DNA of 21,887 bases from an uncultured Eubacteriales bacterium (GCA_900321665.1 ONWY01000002.1:1-21887), one strand, 5' to 3'; positions 6,654 through 12,781 are shown, counted from the stretch's first letter. Notes: generated from the sequence alone by a model not told the origin. Numbers and translations are program-made.

Positions 6654-7574
6654 ATGATTGAAATTAATGAAGCATTAGGTCAAATTTACAAGGTACTGAA
6701 TGATTTTTGCGGGCTCAATGATATGAGCTTTCGTTTTGATAAGAATACCATGGTAAGCAGCGCATTACCCGTGGAGCAAAAGGGTAATCTTTACTATATG
6801 TATATGGATGGTAAGGCTGGCACTGCGATTGTCGAGTACAATAGCGACGATAACAAAATCAAACTCCTGGGCGCCGGCACGGAGCAAGCGCCGGTGGAGG
6901 ATTGCAAGCAGCTTTCTTTGTGGCTCTTGGAGCCCTCTATCCACGATGAGAAGGATGTCAAGAGCATTGCCAATGACTTTTTGGAGACCATGGAAAATAA
7001 TTTTGCCTCTGCCAAGGCAAAGGATATTTCCAAGGTGAAAATCCCCAAGGCGGTTTCCAAAAACCAGGCAAAGGCGGGCGTGGCGAGCTATGACGCGCAG
7101 ACCCTTTGCAACCGCTTCGTGATGCATTACCCGGAGTATAAGGATGATTTGAAGCAGAACCTGCTCGATTATGACGAGCTCTTAGCGGCAGATTTTGCGG
7201 AGAAATTCATTGCACCGAAAATGCTCGAGGTCTTAAACAGCGGCAATAAAAAGGAGCAAAAGAAGTTTTTTACCATGCTCAGCGAGGTGTATGAGGACGG
7301 CCTCAATGAGGTGCAGGACCTGATTGCCGTAGTCATCATGAGCAAGATGGATAACAAACCCGAGTACCTGGAGATTGCCGATGAATATATGAGCGATTAT
7401 ATGAAGCCGACCATTCACTATATCAATAAAGTGATGGCTTCCGGCGCCGGTGTGAAGTATCGGGAAAAAATGCAAAATCCGCCCATTTACAAGCCCAAGA
7501 AGCAAAAGCGCTCCGGCGGCTTGATGGCAAAACTGATGGGCGGCAACCAGCAGGGCTTAAACAATCAACAGTAA
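6654..7574 (+). CDS. Conserved-looking protein of unknown function, 306 residues
   Basis: I do not recognise a family. Start ATG 6654 has GAGG six bases upstream; a longer TTG-initiated frame from 6642 would put the ribosome site inside the gene. There is no signal peptide or membrane segment. The N-terminal 110 residues look like an alpha/beta domain (FRFDKNTMVSSALPV, then YYMYMDGKAGTAIVEYN). A Lys/Ala-rich linker follows at about 120-145, then a helical domain with LCNRFVMHYPEYKDDLKQNL and KKEQKKFFTMLSEVYEDGLNEV. The tail is basic (KPKKQKRSGG). It is a single-gene unit between its own promoter and a strong terminator. Codon use resembles the housekeeping genes around it, so it is probably resident rather than recently acquired. 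Confidence 0.85.
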   Translation: MIEINEALGQIYKVLNDFCGLNDMSFRFDKNTMVSSALPVEQKGNLYYMYMDGKAGTAIVEYNSDDNKIKLLGAGTEQAPVEDCKQLSLWLLEPSIHDEKDVKSIANDFLETMENNFASAKAKDISKVKIPKAVSKNQAKAGVASYDAQTLCNRFVMHYPEYKDDLKQNLLDYDELLAADFAEKFIAPKMLEVLNSGNKKEQKKFFTMLSEVYEDGLNEVQDLIAVVIMSKMDNKPEYLEIADEYMSDYMKPTIHYINKVMASGAGVKYREKMQNPPIYKPKKQKRSGGLMAKLMGGNQQGLNNQQ

Positions 7575-7580
7575 TGTGTA

Positions 7581-7613
7581 AAAACAACCGAGGGTGCCTC
7601 GGTTGTTTTTTTT
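7581..7613 (+). terminator. Intrinsic terminator
   Basis: ACAACCGAGG (7584-7593), a GTG loop and CCTCGGTTGT (7597-7606) are followed by a run of T through 7613. It ends the preceding single-gene transcript. Confidence 0.93.
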
Positions 7614-7660
7614 ACAAGAAAAGCATGAGCGAACCGAAGGCGCATGGCGCGATGATGAAT

Positions 7661-7730
7661 GGCGGCTGCGGCAGGCGGGGAAACACGGTTTGTGCTTTGT
7701 GCTCACCTGCCGAAACAGCACAAAACCGCG
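7661..7730. other. Non-coding stretch able to form interlocking stems (pseudoknot-like)
   Basis: Between the terminator ending at 7613 and the promoter starting at 7768 there is no convincing gene. CGGCAGG (7669-7675) pairs with CCTGCCG (7706-7712), and this stem can continue inward past one mismatch. Inside its loop, CGGTTTGTGCT (7686-7696) pairs, with one bulge, to AGCACAAAACCG (7717-7728) lying outside the first stem. The two stems therefore interlock as in an H-type pseudoknot, or else compete. No promoter was found for it, so it may be read-through RNA or a relic. Confidence 0.4.
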
Positions 7731-7767
7731 CATTAAAATATTTTCTTTATAAAAAGAGAAATAATGG

Positions 7768-7796
7768 TTGACATCTTGCTTTTGTTGTGGTAAACT
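7768..7796 (+). promoter_or_regulatory. Promoter of the rpmG-secE-nusG-rpl operon
   Basis: TTGACA (7768-7773), a 17-base spacer and TAAACT (7791-7796). The expected start is near 7803, giving a leader of about 110 bases before rpmG. Confidence 0.85.
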
Positions 7797-7801
7797 ATCC
7801 G

Positions 7802-7875
7802 TACCTCGAAAAAGGGGCTTTTTTCTTGTTGCCGTTTTTTTGAGGTAGGCGAAAGTAGATACTTGATTCAGTATC
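7802..7875 (+). promoter_or_regulatory. Structured 5' leader of the rpmG transcript
   Basis: TACCTC (7802-7807) pairs with GAGGTA (7842-7847), and adjoining A and T runs extend the stem. Inside lies a short AAAAG-GGG-CTTTT hairpin followed by T-rich sequence, which looks like a weak terminator. A second hairpin is GATAC (7858-7862) with GTATC (7871-7875). Nesting a weak terminator in a larger stem at the very 5' end could allow attenuation. I know of no named family that matches. Confidence 0.4.
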
Positions 7876-7914
7876 AACCAAAAAATTTTTCCGTAAAACG
7901 GGAGGTGCCGCGAA

Positions 7915-8064
7915 ATGCAAACAAAAATTGTTTTGGCATGCACAGAGTGCAAGCAAAGGAACTACAACAAGTTCAAAAACAAGAAAAACACTCCTGATCG
8001 CTTGGAGATGAACAAGTATTGCAGATTCTGCAAGAAACACACACTCCATCGCGAATCTAAGTAA
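7915..8064 (+). CDS. rpmG: Ribosomal protein L33, zinc-binding form
   Basis: A 49-residue component of the 50S subunit. Two cysteine pairs, CTEC near residue 9 and CRFC near residue 36, form the zinc ribbon of the C+ type of L33, so it does not need to be the zinc-independent paralogue. The sequence between them, RNYNKFKNKKNTPDRLEMNKY, is typical. GGAGGTG lies seven bases before ATG 7915. It is the first gene of the secE-nusG-rplKAJL cluster, as in many Firmicutes; the next gene starts 17 bases after its stop. It is short enough to be missed by length-filtered gene calls. Confidence 0.96.
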   Translation: MQTKIVLACTECKQRNYNKFKNKKNTPDRLEMNKYCRFCKKHTLHRESK

Positions 8065-8081
8065 CCGAAGGAGGTTTAGCA

Positions 8082-8429
8082 ATGGCTAAGGAAACTGAAA
8101 AGAAGGCAACTTCTAAGAAAACCAAGAAGCCTAACAAAATTGCTACCTGGTTCAAGGGCTTTTGGAGTGAAGTCAAAAGGATTGTTTGGCCCGATGGCAA
8201 GACCGTGTTGAGAAACACCGTGATTGTTATCATCGTGGTTGCTATCGCTGCTGCAGTGATTTACCTGTTTGACCAAGGCATGTCTTTAGGTCTTAAGGGC
8301 GTGAAGAAGCTTGCAGGCGATACCACAACCACCGCTGCACAGGAAAGCGCAGAAGGCCAGGCTTCCGAAAAAGCTCTCACCACAATTACCGGAGCTGAGG
8401 CAGAGACCGAAACATCGGCTGCTGAATAA
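8082..8429 (+). CDS. secE: Preprotein translocase subunit SecE with long C-terminal tail
   Basis: An essential membrane subunit of the SecYEG export channel. The conserved amphipathic segment FKGFWSEVKRIVWP at about residues 24-37 leads into GKTVLRNTV and one transmembrane helix (VIVIIVVAIAAAVIYLF, about 46-62). The Lys-rich N-terminus is cytoplasmic. Bacterial single-helix SecE usually ends soon after the helix, at about 60-75 residues. This one continues for some 35 residues of Thr/Ala/Glu-rich, low-complexity sequence (TTTTAAQESAEG and onward), which is unusual; see findings. AAGGAGG precedes the ATG. NusG follows 20 bases later. Confidence 0.95.
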   Translation: MAKETEKKATSKKTKKPNKIATWFKGFWSEVKRIVWPDGKTVLRNTVIVIIVVAIAAAVIYLFDQGMSLGLKGVKKLAGDTTTTAAQESAEGQASEKALTTITGAEAETETSAAE

Positions 8430-8449
8430 ATCTCGGCTGGGAGGTAATT

Positions 8450-8980
8450 ATGGCAGAACAAGCAAAATGGTATGTTGTGCATACCTATTCAGGCTACGAA
8501 AACAAGGTTGCTACCAATATCGAAAAGGTGGTTGACAACCGCGGTCTGAGAGATTTAATCCCGGAGGTAAAAATACCGACCGAGTTGGTAACCGAGATTA
8601 AAGACGATAAGACCAAAGAGGTGGAGCGCAAGCTGTTCCCGGGCTATGTCATGGTCAAAATGGTGATGAATGATGATACTTGGTACATTGTGCGCAACAT
8701 CAGAGGTTGCACCGGCTTTGTCGGCCCCGGAAGCAAGCCTGTTCCGTTGACAGACGAGGAAGTGGCTCGAATGGGTGTTGAGAGCAAGGTTGTTGAAGTG
8801 AATTTTGCTGTCGGCGACACAGTCAATGTGGTAGACGGCACAATGGTCGGCTTCAGCGGCAAGGTTGCCGAATTAGATGTAGATAATAATTTTGTCAAGG
8901 TTATTATTTCCATGTTCGGCAGAGAAACTCCGGTAGAGTTTCAACTCAATCAGCTTGAGTTAGCAAAGAGTGAAGACTAA
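8450..8980 (+). CDS. nusG: Transcription termination/antitermination factor NusG
   Basis: A 176-residue RNA polymerase accessory factor. The N-terminal NGN domain starts WYVVHTYSGYENKVATNIE and contains KLFPGYVMVKM, the polymerase-clamp-binding strand, then the TGFVGPGSKPVPL segment. The C-terminal KOW domain begins near residue 122 (FAVGDTVNVVDGTMVGFSGKV) and ends with the strand VEFQLNQLE. The length and domains are complete. GGAGG lies six bases upstream of ATG 8450. It follows secE and precedes the rplK leader, the usual bacterial arrangement. Confidence 0.97.
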   Translation: MAEQAKWYVVHTYSGYENKVATNIEKVVDNRGLRDLIPEVKIPTELVTEIKDDKTKEVERKLFPGYVMVKMVMNDDTWYIVRNIRGCTGFVGPGSKPVPLTDEEVARMGVESKVVEVNFAVGDTVNVVDGTMVGFSGKVAELDVDNNFVKVIISMFGRETPVEFQLNQLELAKSED

Positions 8981-8998
8981 CCGAGCAAAAAACAAACA

Positions 8999-9076
8999 TA
9001 AGCGATAATCGCTTAATCGGAACGCAAGTTCCTTGTGGGAGGGTTTATCGAAATCGGTACTCCCGCCACTACCACG
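8999..9076 (+). promoter_or_regulatory. Structured leader before rplK, possible L1 site
   Basis: Three potential hairpins stand between nusG and rplK: TAAGCGA/TCGCTTA (8999-9015), GGAAC-GCAA-GTTCC with a GNRA loop (9019-9032), and GTGGGAG (9035-9041) with CTCCC-GCCAC (9061-9070). The string GTGGGAGG recurs before rplA. In other bacteria L1 represses this operon by binding a leader that mimics its rRNA site, so an L1 site is plausible but inferred. Confidence 0.45.
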
Positions 9077-9096
9077 AATAATGGAGGTGCTATAAA

Positions 9097-9522
9097 ATGG
9101 CTCAAAAAGTTGTAGGCTTAATAAAGCTTCAGATTCCGGCAGGCAAGGCAACCCCGGCTCCCCCGGTAGGTCCCGCACTTGGCCAGCACGGTGTCAACAT
9201 CGTAGCTTTCACAAAGGATTTCAACGAACGCACAAAGAATGATATCGGTCTGATTATCCCTGTTGTTATCACAGTGTATGAGGATCGTTCCTTCACCTTT
9301 ATTACTAAGACTCCGCCCGCAGCGGTGCTTATTAAGAAGGCTTGCGGCATTGAAACTGCTTCCGGCGAACCGAACAAAACCAAGGTCGCTTCTATCACAA
9401 AAGAGCAGATTCAAAAAATCGCTGAAACAAAAATGCCTGACTTAAATGCTGCAAACATTGAGTCCGCTATGTCAATGATTGAAGGCACGGCACGCAGCAT
9501 GGGCATTACCGTTGCAGAATAA
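9097..9522 (+). CDS. rplK: Ribosomal protein L11
   Basis: A 141-residue 50S protein of the GTPase-associated centre, which binds 23S rRNA near helices 43-44 and is a target of thiopeptides and of RelA signalling. The N-terminal domain has IKLQIPAGKATPAPPVGPALGQHGVNIVAF with its Pro-rich face. The C-terminal RNA-binding domain contains TKTPPAAVLIKKACGI and the closing GTARSMGITV. GGAGGTG lies just before the ATG. It is followed by a second structured leader and rplA. Length and sequence are ordinary. Confidence 0.97.
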   Translation: MAQKVVGLIKLQIPAGKATPAPPVGPALGQHGVNIVAFTKDFNERTKNDIGLIIPVVITVYEDRSFTFITKTPPAAVLIKKACGIETASGEPNKTKVASITKEQIQKIAETKMPDLNAANIESAMSMIEGTARSMGITVAE

Positions 9523-9560
9523 GAAGCGGTAATTAAGTTTTTTGAATGATATACTCTCAG

Positions 9561-9607
9561 CCCGCAAGCAGCGGGTGATAGTGGGAGGATAAATCCGATT
9601 AACCACT
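9561..9607 (+). promoter_or_regulatory. Structured leader before rplA, possible L1 autoregulatory site
   Basis: CCCGC-aagca-GCGGG (9561-9575) forms a small hairpin. AGTGG (9580-9584) then pairs with CCACT (9603-9607), enclosing GA, a GGA/TCC mini-stem and GATTAA. A short helix with an asymmetric purine-rich loop is the general shape of L1 sites. The string GTGGGAGG (9581-9588) repeats the rplK leader. Confidence 0.45.
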
Positions 9608-9623
9608 TTATGGAGGAAAACAA

Positions 9624-10340
9624 ATGAAACATGGTAAGAAATATGTCGAGAGCGCAAAGCTTGTAGACAGAACAAAATTATATGATTGCGATGAGGCGCT
9701 CGATACCGTCATCAAGGCTGCTACTGCAAAGTTTGATGAAACTGTTGAGGCGCACATCAGATTGGGTGTAGACTCTCGTCACGCTGACCAGCAGGTCAGA
9801 GGCGCAGTTGTGCTTCCCCACGGTACAGGTAAAGATGTAAAGGTAGTCGTTTTCTGCCGCCGCGATGACCAAATCGAGGCTGCAAAGGCTGCCGGTGCTA
9901 TCGAAGCGGGTGCAGACGAGCTCGTGGCTAAAATCCAGAGCGGTTGGACCGATTTTGATGTTGCCGTTGCATCTCCCGATATGATGGGTCTTGTCGGCCG
10001 TCTCGGTAAAATCCTCGGTCCGCGCGGCTTGATGCCGAACCCCAAGGCAGGTACCGTATCTCCCGATGTAGGCAAGGCTGTTGAAGAGGCAAGAGCCGGT
10101 AAAATCGAGTACAGACTCGATAAAACCAACATCATCCACTGCCCCATCGGCAAGGTTTCCTTCGGCACAGAGAAGCTTTTGGAAAACCTCAACACTCTTT
10201 TAGATGCAGTCATCGCGGCTCGCCCGGCTGCCCTCAAGGGTCAGTATGTGAAGTCCTGCGCAGTTGCATCCACCATGGGTCCCGGCGTTCGCTGCAACCC
10301 GAACAAGCTCGGCACAAAGGCTGCCGCAGCTGCTGAATAA
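9624..10340 (+). CDS. rplA: Ribosomal protein L1
   Basis: A 238-residue two-domain protein of the 50S L1 stalk, which helps release deacylated tRNA from the E site and often represses its own operon. Features: MKHGKKYVESAKLVDR at the start, the first domain with HIRLGVDSRHADQQVRGAVVLPHGTGK, the domain II Rossmann-like insert (VVFCRRDDQ, then SPDMMGLVGRLGKILGPRGLMPNPKAGTV), and the terminal TMGPGVRCNP. GGAGG precedes the ATG. The L10 promoter and leader follow immediately after its stop. Confidence 0.97.
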   Translation: MKHGKKYVESAKLVDRTKLYDCDEALDTVIKAATAKFDETVEAHIRLGVDSRHADQQVRGAVVLPHGTGKDVKVVVFCRRDDQIEAAKAAGAIEAGADELVAKIQSGWTDFDVAVASPDMMGLVGRLGKILGPRGLMPNPKAGTVSPDVGKAVEEARAGKIEYRLDKTNIIHCPIGKVSFGTEKLLENLNTLLDAVIAARPAALKGQYVKSCAVASTMGPGVRCNPNKLGTKAAAAAE

Positions 10341-10348
10341 ATCAGGTA

Positions 10349-10377
10349 TTGACACAGCGCTCGCTGTGTGATAAAAT
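10349..10377 (+). promoter_or_regulatory. Promoter of rplJ-rplL with a perfect dyad in its spacer
   Basis: TTGACA (10349-10354), 17 bases, then TAAAAT (10372-10377) preceded by TGA as an extended -10. The spacer contains ACACAGCG-CT-CGCTGTGT (10352-10369), 18 bases with perfect two-fold symmetry. It may be an operator or the base of a hairpin for upstream transcripts. Confidence 0.8.
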
Positions 10378-10387
10378 ACTTCTGTTC

Positions 10388-10507
10388 TACCAAAGACAGT
10401 AGGTGAGCAATCGTAAAGCCTTCGGGCTGCCTACCGAGGATGAGCATACAATAAATTATTTATGAGTATGTCTGCTTTCCTCGCTTTTGGGGAAAGCATT
10501 TCTTTTG
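10388..10507 (+). ncRNA. Ribosomal L10 leader
   Basis: The sequence ACCAAAGACAGTAGGTG, the GTAGG/CCTAC stem (10399-10403 with 10430-10434), an inner AGCC-TTCG-GGCT hairpin and CCTACCGAGGATGAGC match the conserved Firmicutes L10 leader, the site where L10(L12)4 represses its operon. Downstream, CATAC/GTATG (10445-10449, 10466-10470) and a terminator-like TGCTTTCC/GGAAAGCA stem (10473-10480, 10491-10498) with a T-rich tail would complete an attenuation switch before rplJ. Confidence 0.85.
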
Positions 10508-10539
10508 TAGATCAAGAAAACAAGAGAGGAGAAATTAGA

Positions 10540-11136
10540 TTGGCAAGCGAAAAAATACTTGAACTCAAAAAGCAACAAGTTGCCGAAGTAACCGATTGGT
10601 TCAAAGGTTCTATCGCAGGTGTTGTCGTGGATTACAAGGGTATCAATGTTGAAGATGATACCAAGCTGCGTAAAGAGCTTCGCGAAGCAAATGTGCGCTA
10701 TGTCGTTCTCAAAAACACCATTCTTCGCAGAGCAGCTGAGGAAGCTGAGTTGAGCGAATTGAATGATGTGTTCAAGGGCACTACCGCTGTTGCATTCAGT
10801 GAAGATGATTACACCGCTGCAGCAAGAATCCTCGGCAAGTATGCGAAAGATGTAGATTCATTCTCTATCAAGGGTGGATTTATGGACGGCGCAGTTGTTG
10901 ACCTTGCAACCGTTGAAAAGCTCGCTACTCTTCCGACAAGAGAAGTATTGCTTTCAATGCTTTGCAATGTGCTTAATGCTCCTATCGCGAAATTGGCAAG
11001 AGCGATTCAAGCTGTTGCAGATAAGGGCGAAGCACCTGCCGAAGAAGCTCCCGCTGAGGAGGCTCCCGCACAGGAAGCACCGGCTGAGGAAGCAAAGGCA
11101 GAAGAAGCTCCCGCAGAGGAGACCCCTGCTGAATAA
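10540..11136 (+). CDS. rplJ: Ribosomal protein L10 with acidic repeat tail
   Basis: The base of the L7/L12 stalk. The start is TTG 10540, with AGGAG eight bases upstream; an in-frame ATG at 10462 lies in the L10 leader and is not used. The protein then begins MASEKILELKKQQVAEVTDWF, as expected for L10. The rRNA-binding core includes VVVDYKGINVEDDTKLRKELR, KNTILRRAA and KGTTAVAFSEDD; the helical spine that carries L12 dimers follows. The product is 198 residues against about 165-175 usually. The excess is a C-terminal tail of about 35 residues made of EEAPA-type repeats (about 161-198). It is under L10 leader control and cotranscribed with rplL. Confidence 0.95.
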   Translation: MASEKILELKKQQVAEVTDWFKGSIAGVVVDYKGINVEDDTKLRKELREANVRYVVLKNTILRRAAEEAELSELNDVFKGTTAVAFSEDDYTAAARILGKYAKDVDSFSIKGGFMDGAVVDLATVEKLATLPTREVLLSMLCNVLNAPIAKLARAIQAVADKGEAPAEEAPAEEAPAQEAPAEEAKAEEAPAEETPAE

Positions 11137-11191
11137 TGATTTAGCGGGAATGAAAATTTGAAATTTAACATTATTTTGGAGGTAATTTAAA

Positions 11192-11566
11192 ATGGCATCA
11201 GAAAAGATTACAGCTATGATTGAAGAAATCAAAACTCTTTCAGTGATCGAGTTATCCGATCTCGTTAGTGCTATCGAAGAAGAATTTGGCGTTACAGCTG
11301 CAGCTGCAGTTGCAGTAGCAGGCCCGGCAGCAGGTGCTGAGGCAGCAGAAGAGAAGACCAACTTTGATGTTGTTCTTGCTGATGTTGGCGCTACAAAGAT
11401 TAAGGTTATCAAGGTTGTTCGCGAAATCACCGGTCTTGGTCTTGCTGAGGCAAAGGCTCTTGTTGATGGTGCTCCGGCTACCGTTAAGGAAGCAGTTGCT
11501 ACAGCAGATGCTGAAGAGATGAAGGCTAAGCTCGAAGAGGTTGGCGCAAAGGTTGAACTCAAGTAA
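11192..11566 (+). CDS. rplL: Ribosomal protein L7/L12
   Basis: A 124-residue stalk protein that recruits translational GTPases. The N-terminal dimerisation helices are MASEKITAMIEEIKTLSVIELSDLVSAIEEEFGV; an Ala/Gly-rich hinge runs at about 36-52; the C-terminal domain is KTNFDVVLADVGATKIKVIKVVREITGLGLAEAKALVDGAP. GGAGG lies nine bases before the ATG. A strong terminator follows 26 bases after the stop, so the cluster ends here and rpoB does not follow in the window. Confidence 0.97.
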   Translation: MASEKITAMIEEIKTLSVIELSDLVSAIEEEFGVTAAAAVAVAGPAAGAEAAEEKTNFDVVLADVGATKIKVIKVVREITGLGLAEAKALVDGAPATVKEAVATADAEEMKAKLEEVGAKVELK

Positions 11567-11592
11567 TTAAAGTTTGATAATAATTTTTTCTC

Positions 11593-11626
11593 AAAAAAGC
11601 CGCCGCCCGATGGGCGGCGGCTTTTT
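11593..11626. terminator. Strong bidirectional terminator
   Basis: GCCGCCGCCC (11599-11608), a GAT loop and GGGCGGCGGC (11612-11621) are flanked by A6 and T5. It ends the ribosomal operon on the plus strand and can end the convergent Fic-like transcript on the minus strand. Confidence 0.95.
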
Positions 11627-11694
11627 ATGCGGAATGCGGAATTAGTGGTGGTGTTTCTACGCAATGTATCAAAGAATACTTGATTGTTTTTTCA

Positions 11695-12633
11695 CTAAAA
11701 TGTTTTCCAACATTTTGTTTTTAGAAACTCATATATTTCGCCCGTATCTTTATTTTCATAATACGCTACCAATAATTTTTTAAATTCAGGAACATCTCCT
11801 TCGTGAATGGCAATAAAGCCTTTTCCTTTTGAAATCAGGTAATGATTGGCAAATATAACTGCTGCGCGTTTATTACCATCATTAAAAATTTGGGTTTTCA
11901 TTGTATATAAACATAACTCGATTGCATTGTGAATAACATCCTCTTTTCGGGTTATGATTTCATCAATGTGTTCCATCACATCTGCTTCGACAGGAAGTGG
12001 CGGAATATAATTGGTTCCGCCAATCGTAACCGGAACACCGCGTATTCTGCCACCGTCACGGTAAAATCCTTCGTTAACAAGCCCTGCAATGTGGCAAAGA
12101 AGATGATAATTACTCTCACACCCGATAACATCATTATCCAGTATAAATTCCCACGCGTGTTTGAGGTTTAAAATTTTCTGCACATCCGAAGCGGCGACGC
12201 CGTGCACAATGCCGTTATCAATAATTTCTTCCGTTTGCGGGAAAGAAGTCGCAACGCCCTCTAAAACCGCTTGAGAATAAATATTTTCTTTCATATTCAT
12301 TCGCGCAAAATCAAGGTTGAGAATGACTCTTTGAGGAAGTTCTTCAGAGGAAAAGCCGAGTTCGGCTAATTGTTTATCTGTTTTTCGTATATTTTTGCGT
12401 AATTCTTTTGCTTCGCGGTTACTGCGCAAAAGAAATTGATACAACTCATCGGAATAAACATCCACATAAGTAGATGTGATATGATTGCCGATTCTTTTGC
12501 GTATATACAGATATTTATTATCGTTTCTGATTTTTATTTCAGGTGTGCCGTCATAAGCAATTAAATTTAACCTTGCCTGATAATCTGCTTTTTTATGCAA
12601 CAGTTCTTGAATTTTCTCAAAATTATGGTTCAT
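11695..12633 (-). CDS. Fic-domain protein with Gln in place of the catalytic His
   Basis: 312 residues. Fic proteins transfer AMP or other nucleotide parts to target hydroxyls using the motif HxFx(D/E)GNxR. Here residues 248-256 read QIFNDGNKR: the anion-binding Asn, the Asp and the Arg remain, but the catalytic His is Gln248. An inhibitory-helix-like LEGVATSF lies at about 124-131. The N-terminal 110 residues are Lys/Arg-rich and helical (REAKELRKNIRKTDKQLAELG) and may form a coiled coil. AGAGG lies eight bases before ATG 12633. Composition is visibly AT-richer than the flanking genes, suggesting transfer. It is a single-gene unit with its own promoter and a large operator-like dyad. It could be an inactive or altered-chemistry Fic, or an antitoxin-like partner. 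Confidence 0.85.
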   Translation of the reverse strand: MNHNFEKIQELLHKKADYQARLNLIAYDGTPEIKIRNDNKYLYIRKRIGNHITSTYVDVYSDELYQFLLRSNREAKELRKNIRKTDKQLAELGFSSEELPQRVILNLDFARMNMKENIYSQAVLEGVATSFPQTEEIIDNGIVHGVAASDVQKILNLKHAWEFILDNDVIGCESNYHLLCHIAGLVNEGFYRDGGRIRGVPVTIGGTNYIPPLPVEADVMEHIDEIITRKEDVIHNAIELCLYTMKTQIFNDGNKRAAVIFANHYLISKGKGFIAIHEGDVPEFKKLLVAYYENKDTGEIYEFLKTKCWKTF

Positions 12634-12644
12634 AATAGTACCTC

Positions 12645-12688
12645 TTGGGGAACAAAATTTAAATATATTATATCATTATGTTCCCCAA
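12645..12688. promoter_or_regulatory. 10-bp perfect inverted repeat bracketing the Fic -10 region
   Basis: TTGGGGAACA (12645-12654) and TGTTCCCCAA (12679-12688) are exact inverted copies 24 bases apart. One arm lies in the -35/-10 spacer and the other between the transcript start and the ribosome site. This is the expected layout of a repressor bound on both sides of a start. Confidence 0.6.
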
Positions 12689-12695
12689 TGTGCAA
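12667..12695 (-). promoter_or_regulatory. Promoter of the Fic-like gene
   Basis: On the minus strand, TTGCAC (12695-12690), a 17-base spacer and TATAAT (12672-12667). The start is expected near 12660, about 27 bases before the ATG. Confidence 0.75.
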
Positions 12696-12781
12696 TATTT
12701 AATTCTATATGCAAATAATAGAACGATTTCATGTAAAAAGGCAAGGGGATTATTTCATTGTATTTACGCTTTTGCGCACAT

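Noticed and set aside
7574..7771. Cys-rich small protein frame after the unknown gene
   Set aside because: It starts in the terminator hairpin, lacks a ribosome site, and coincides with the RNA-like structure rather than showing coding signs.
8062..8084. tRNA-Trp often found between rpmG and secE in Firmicutes
   Set aside because: The two genes are only 17 bases apart here, so no tRNA can fit; none was found elsewhere either.
10462..10539. L10 start at the in-frame ATG 10462
   Set aside because: It lies within the L10 leader and has no family sequence; TTG 10540 with AGGAG upstream gives the normal L10 N-terminus.
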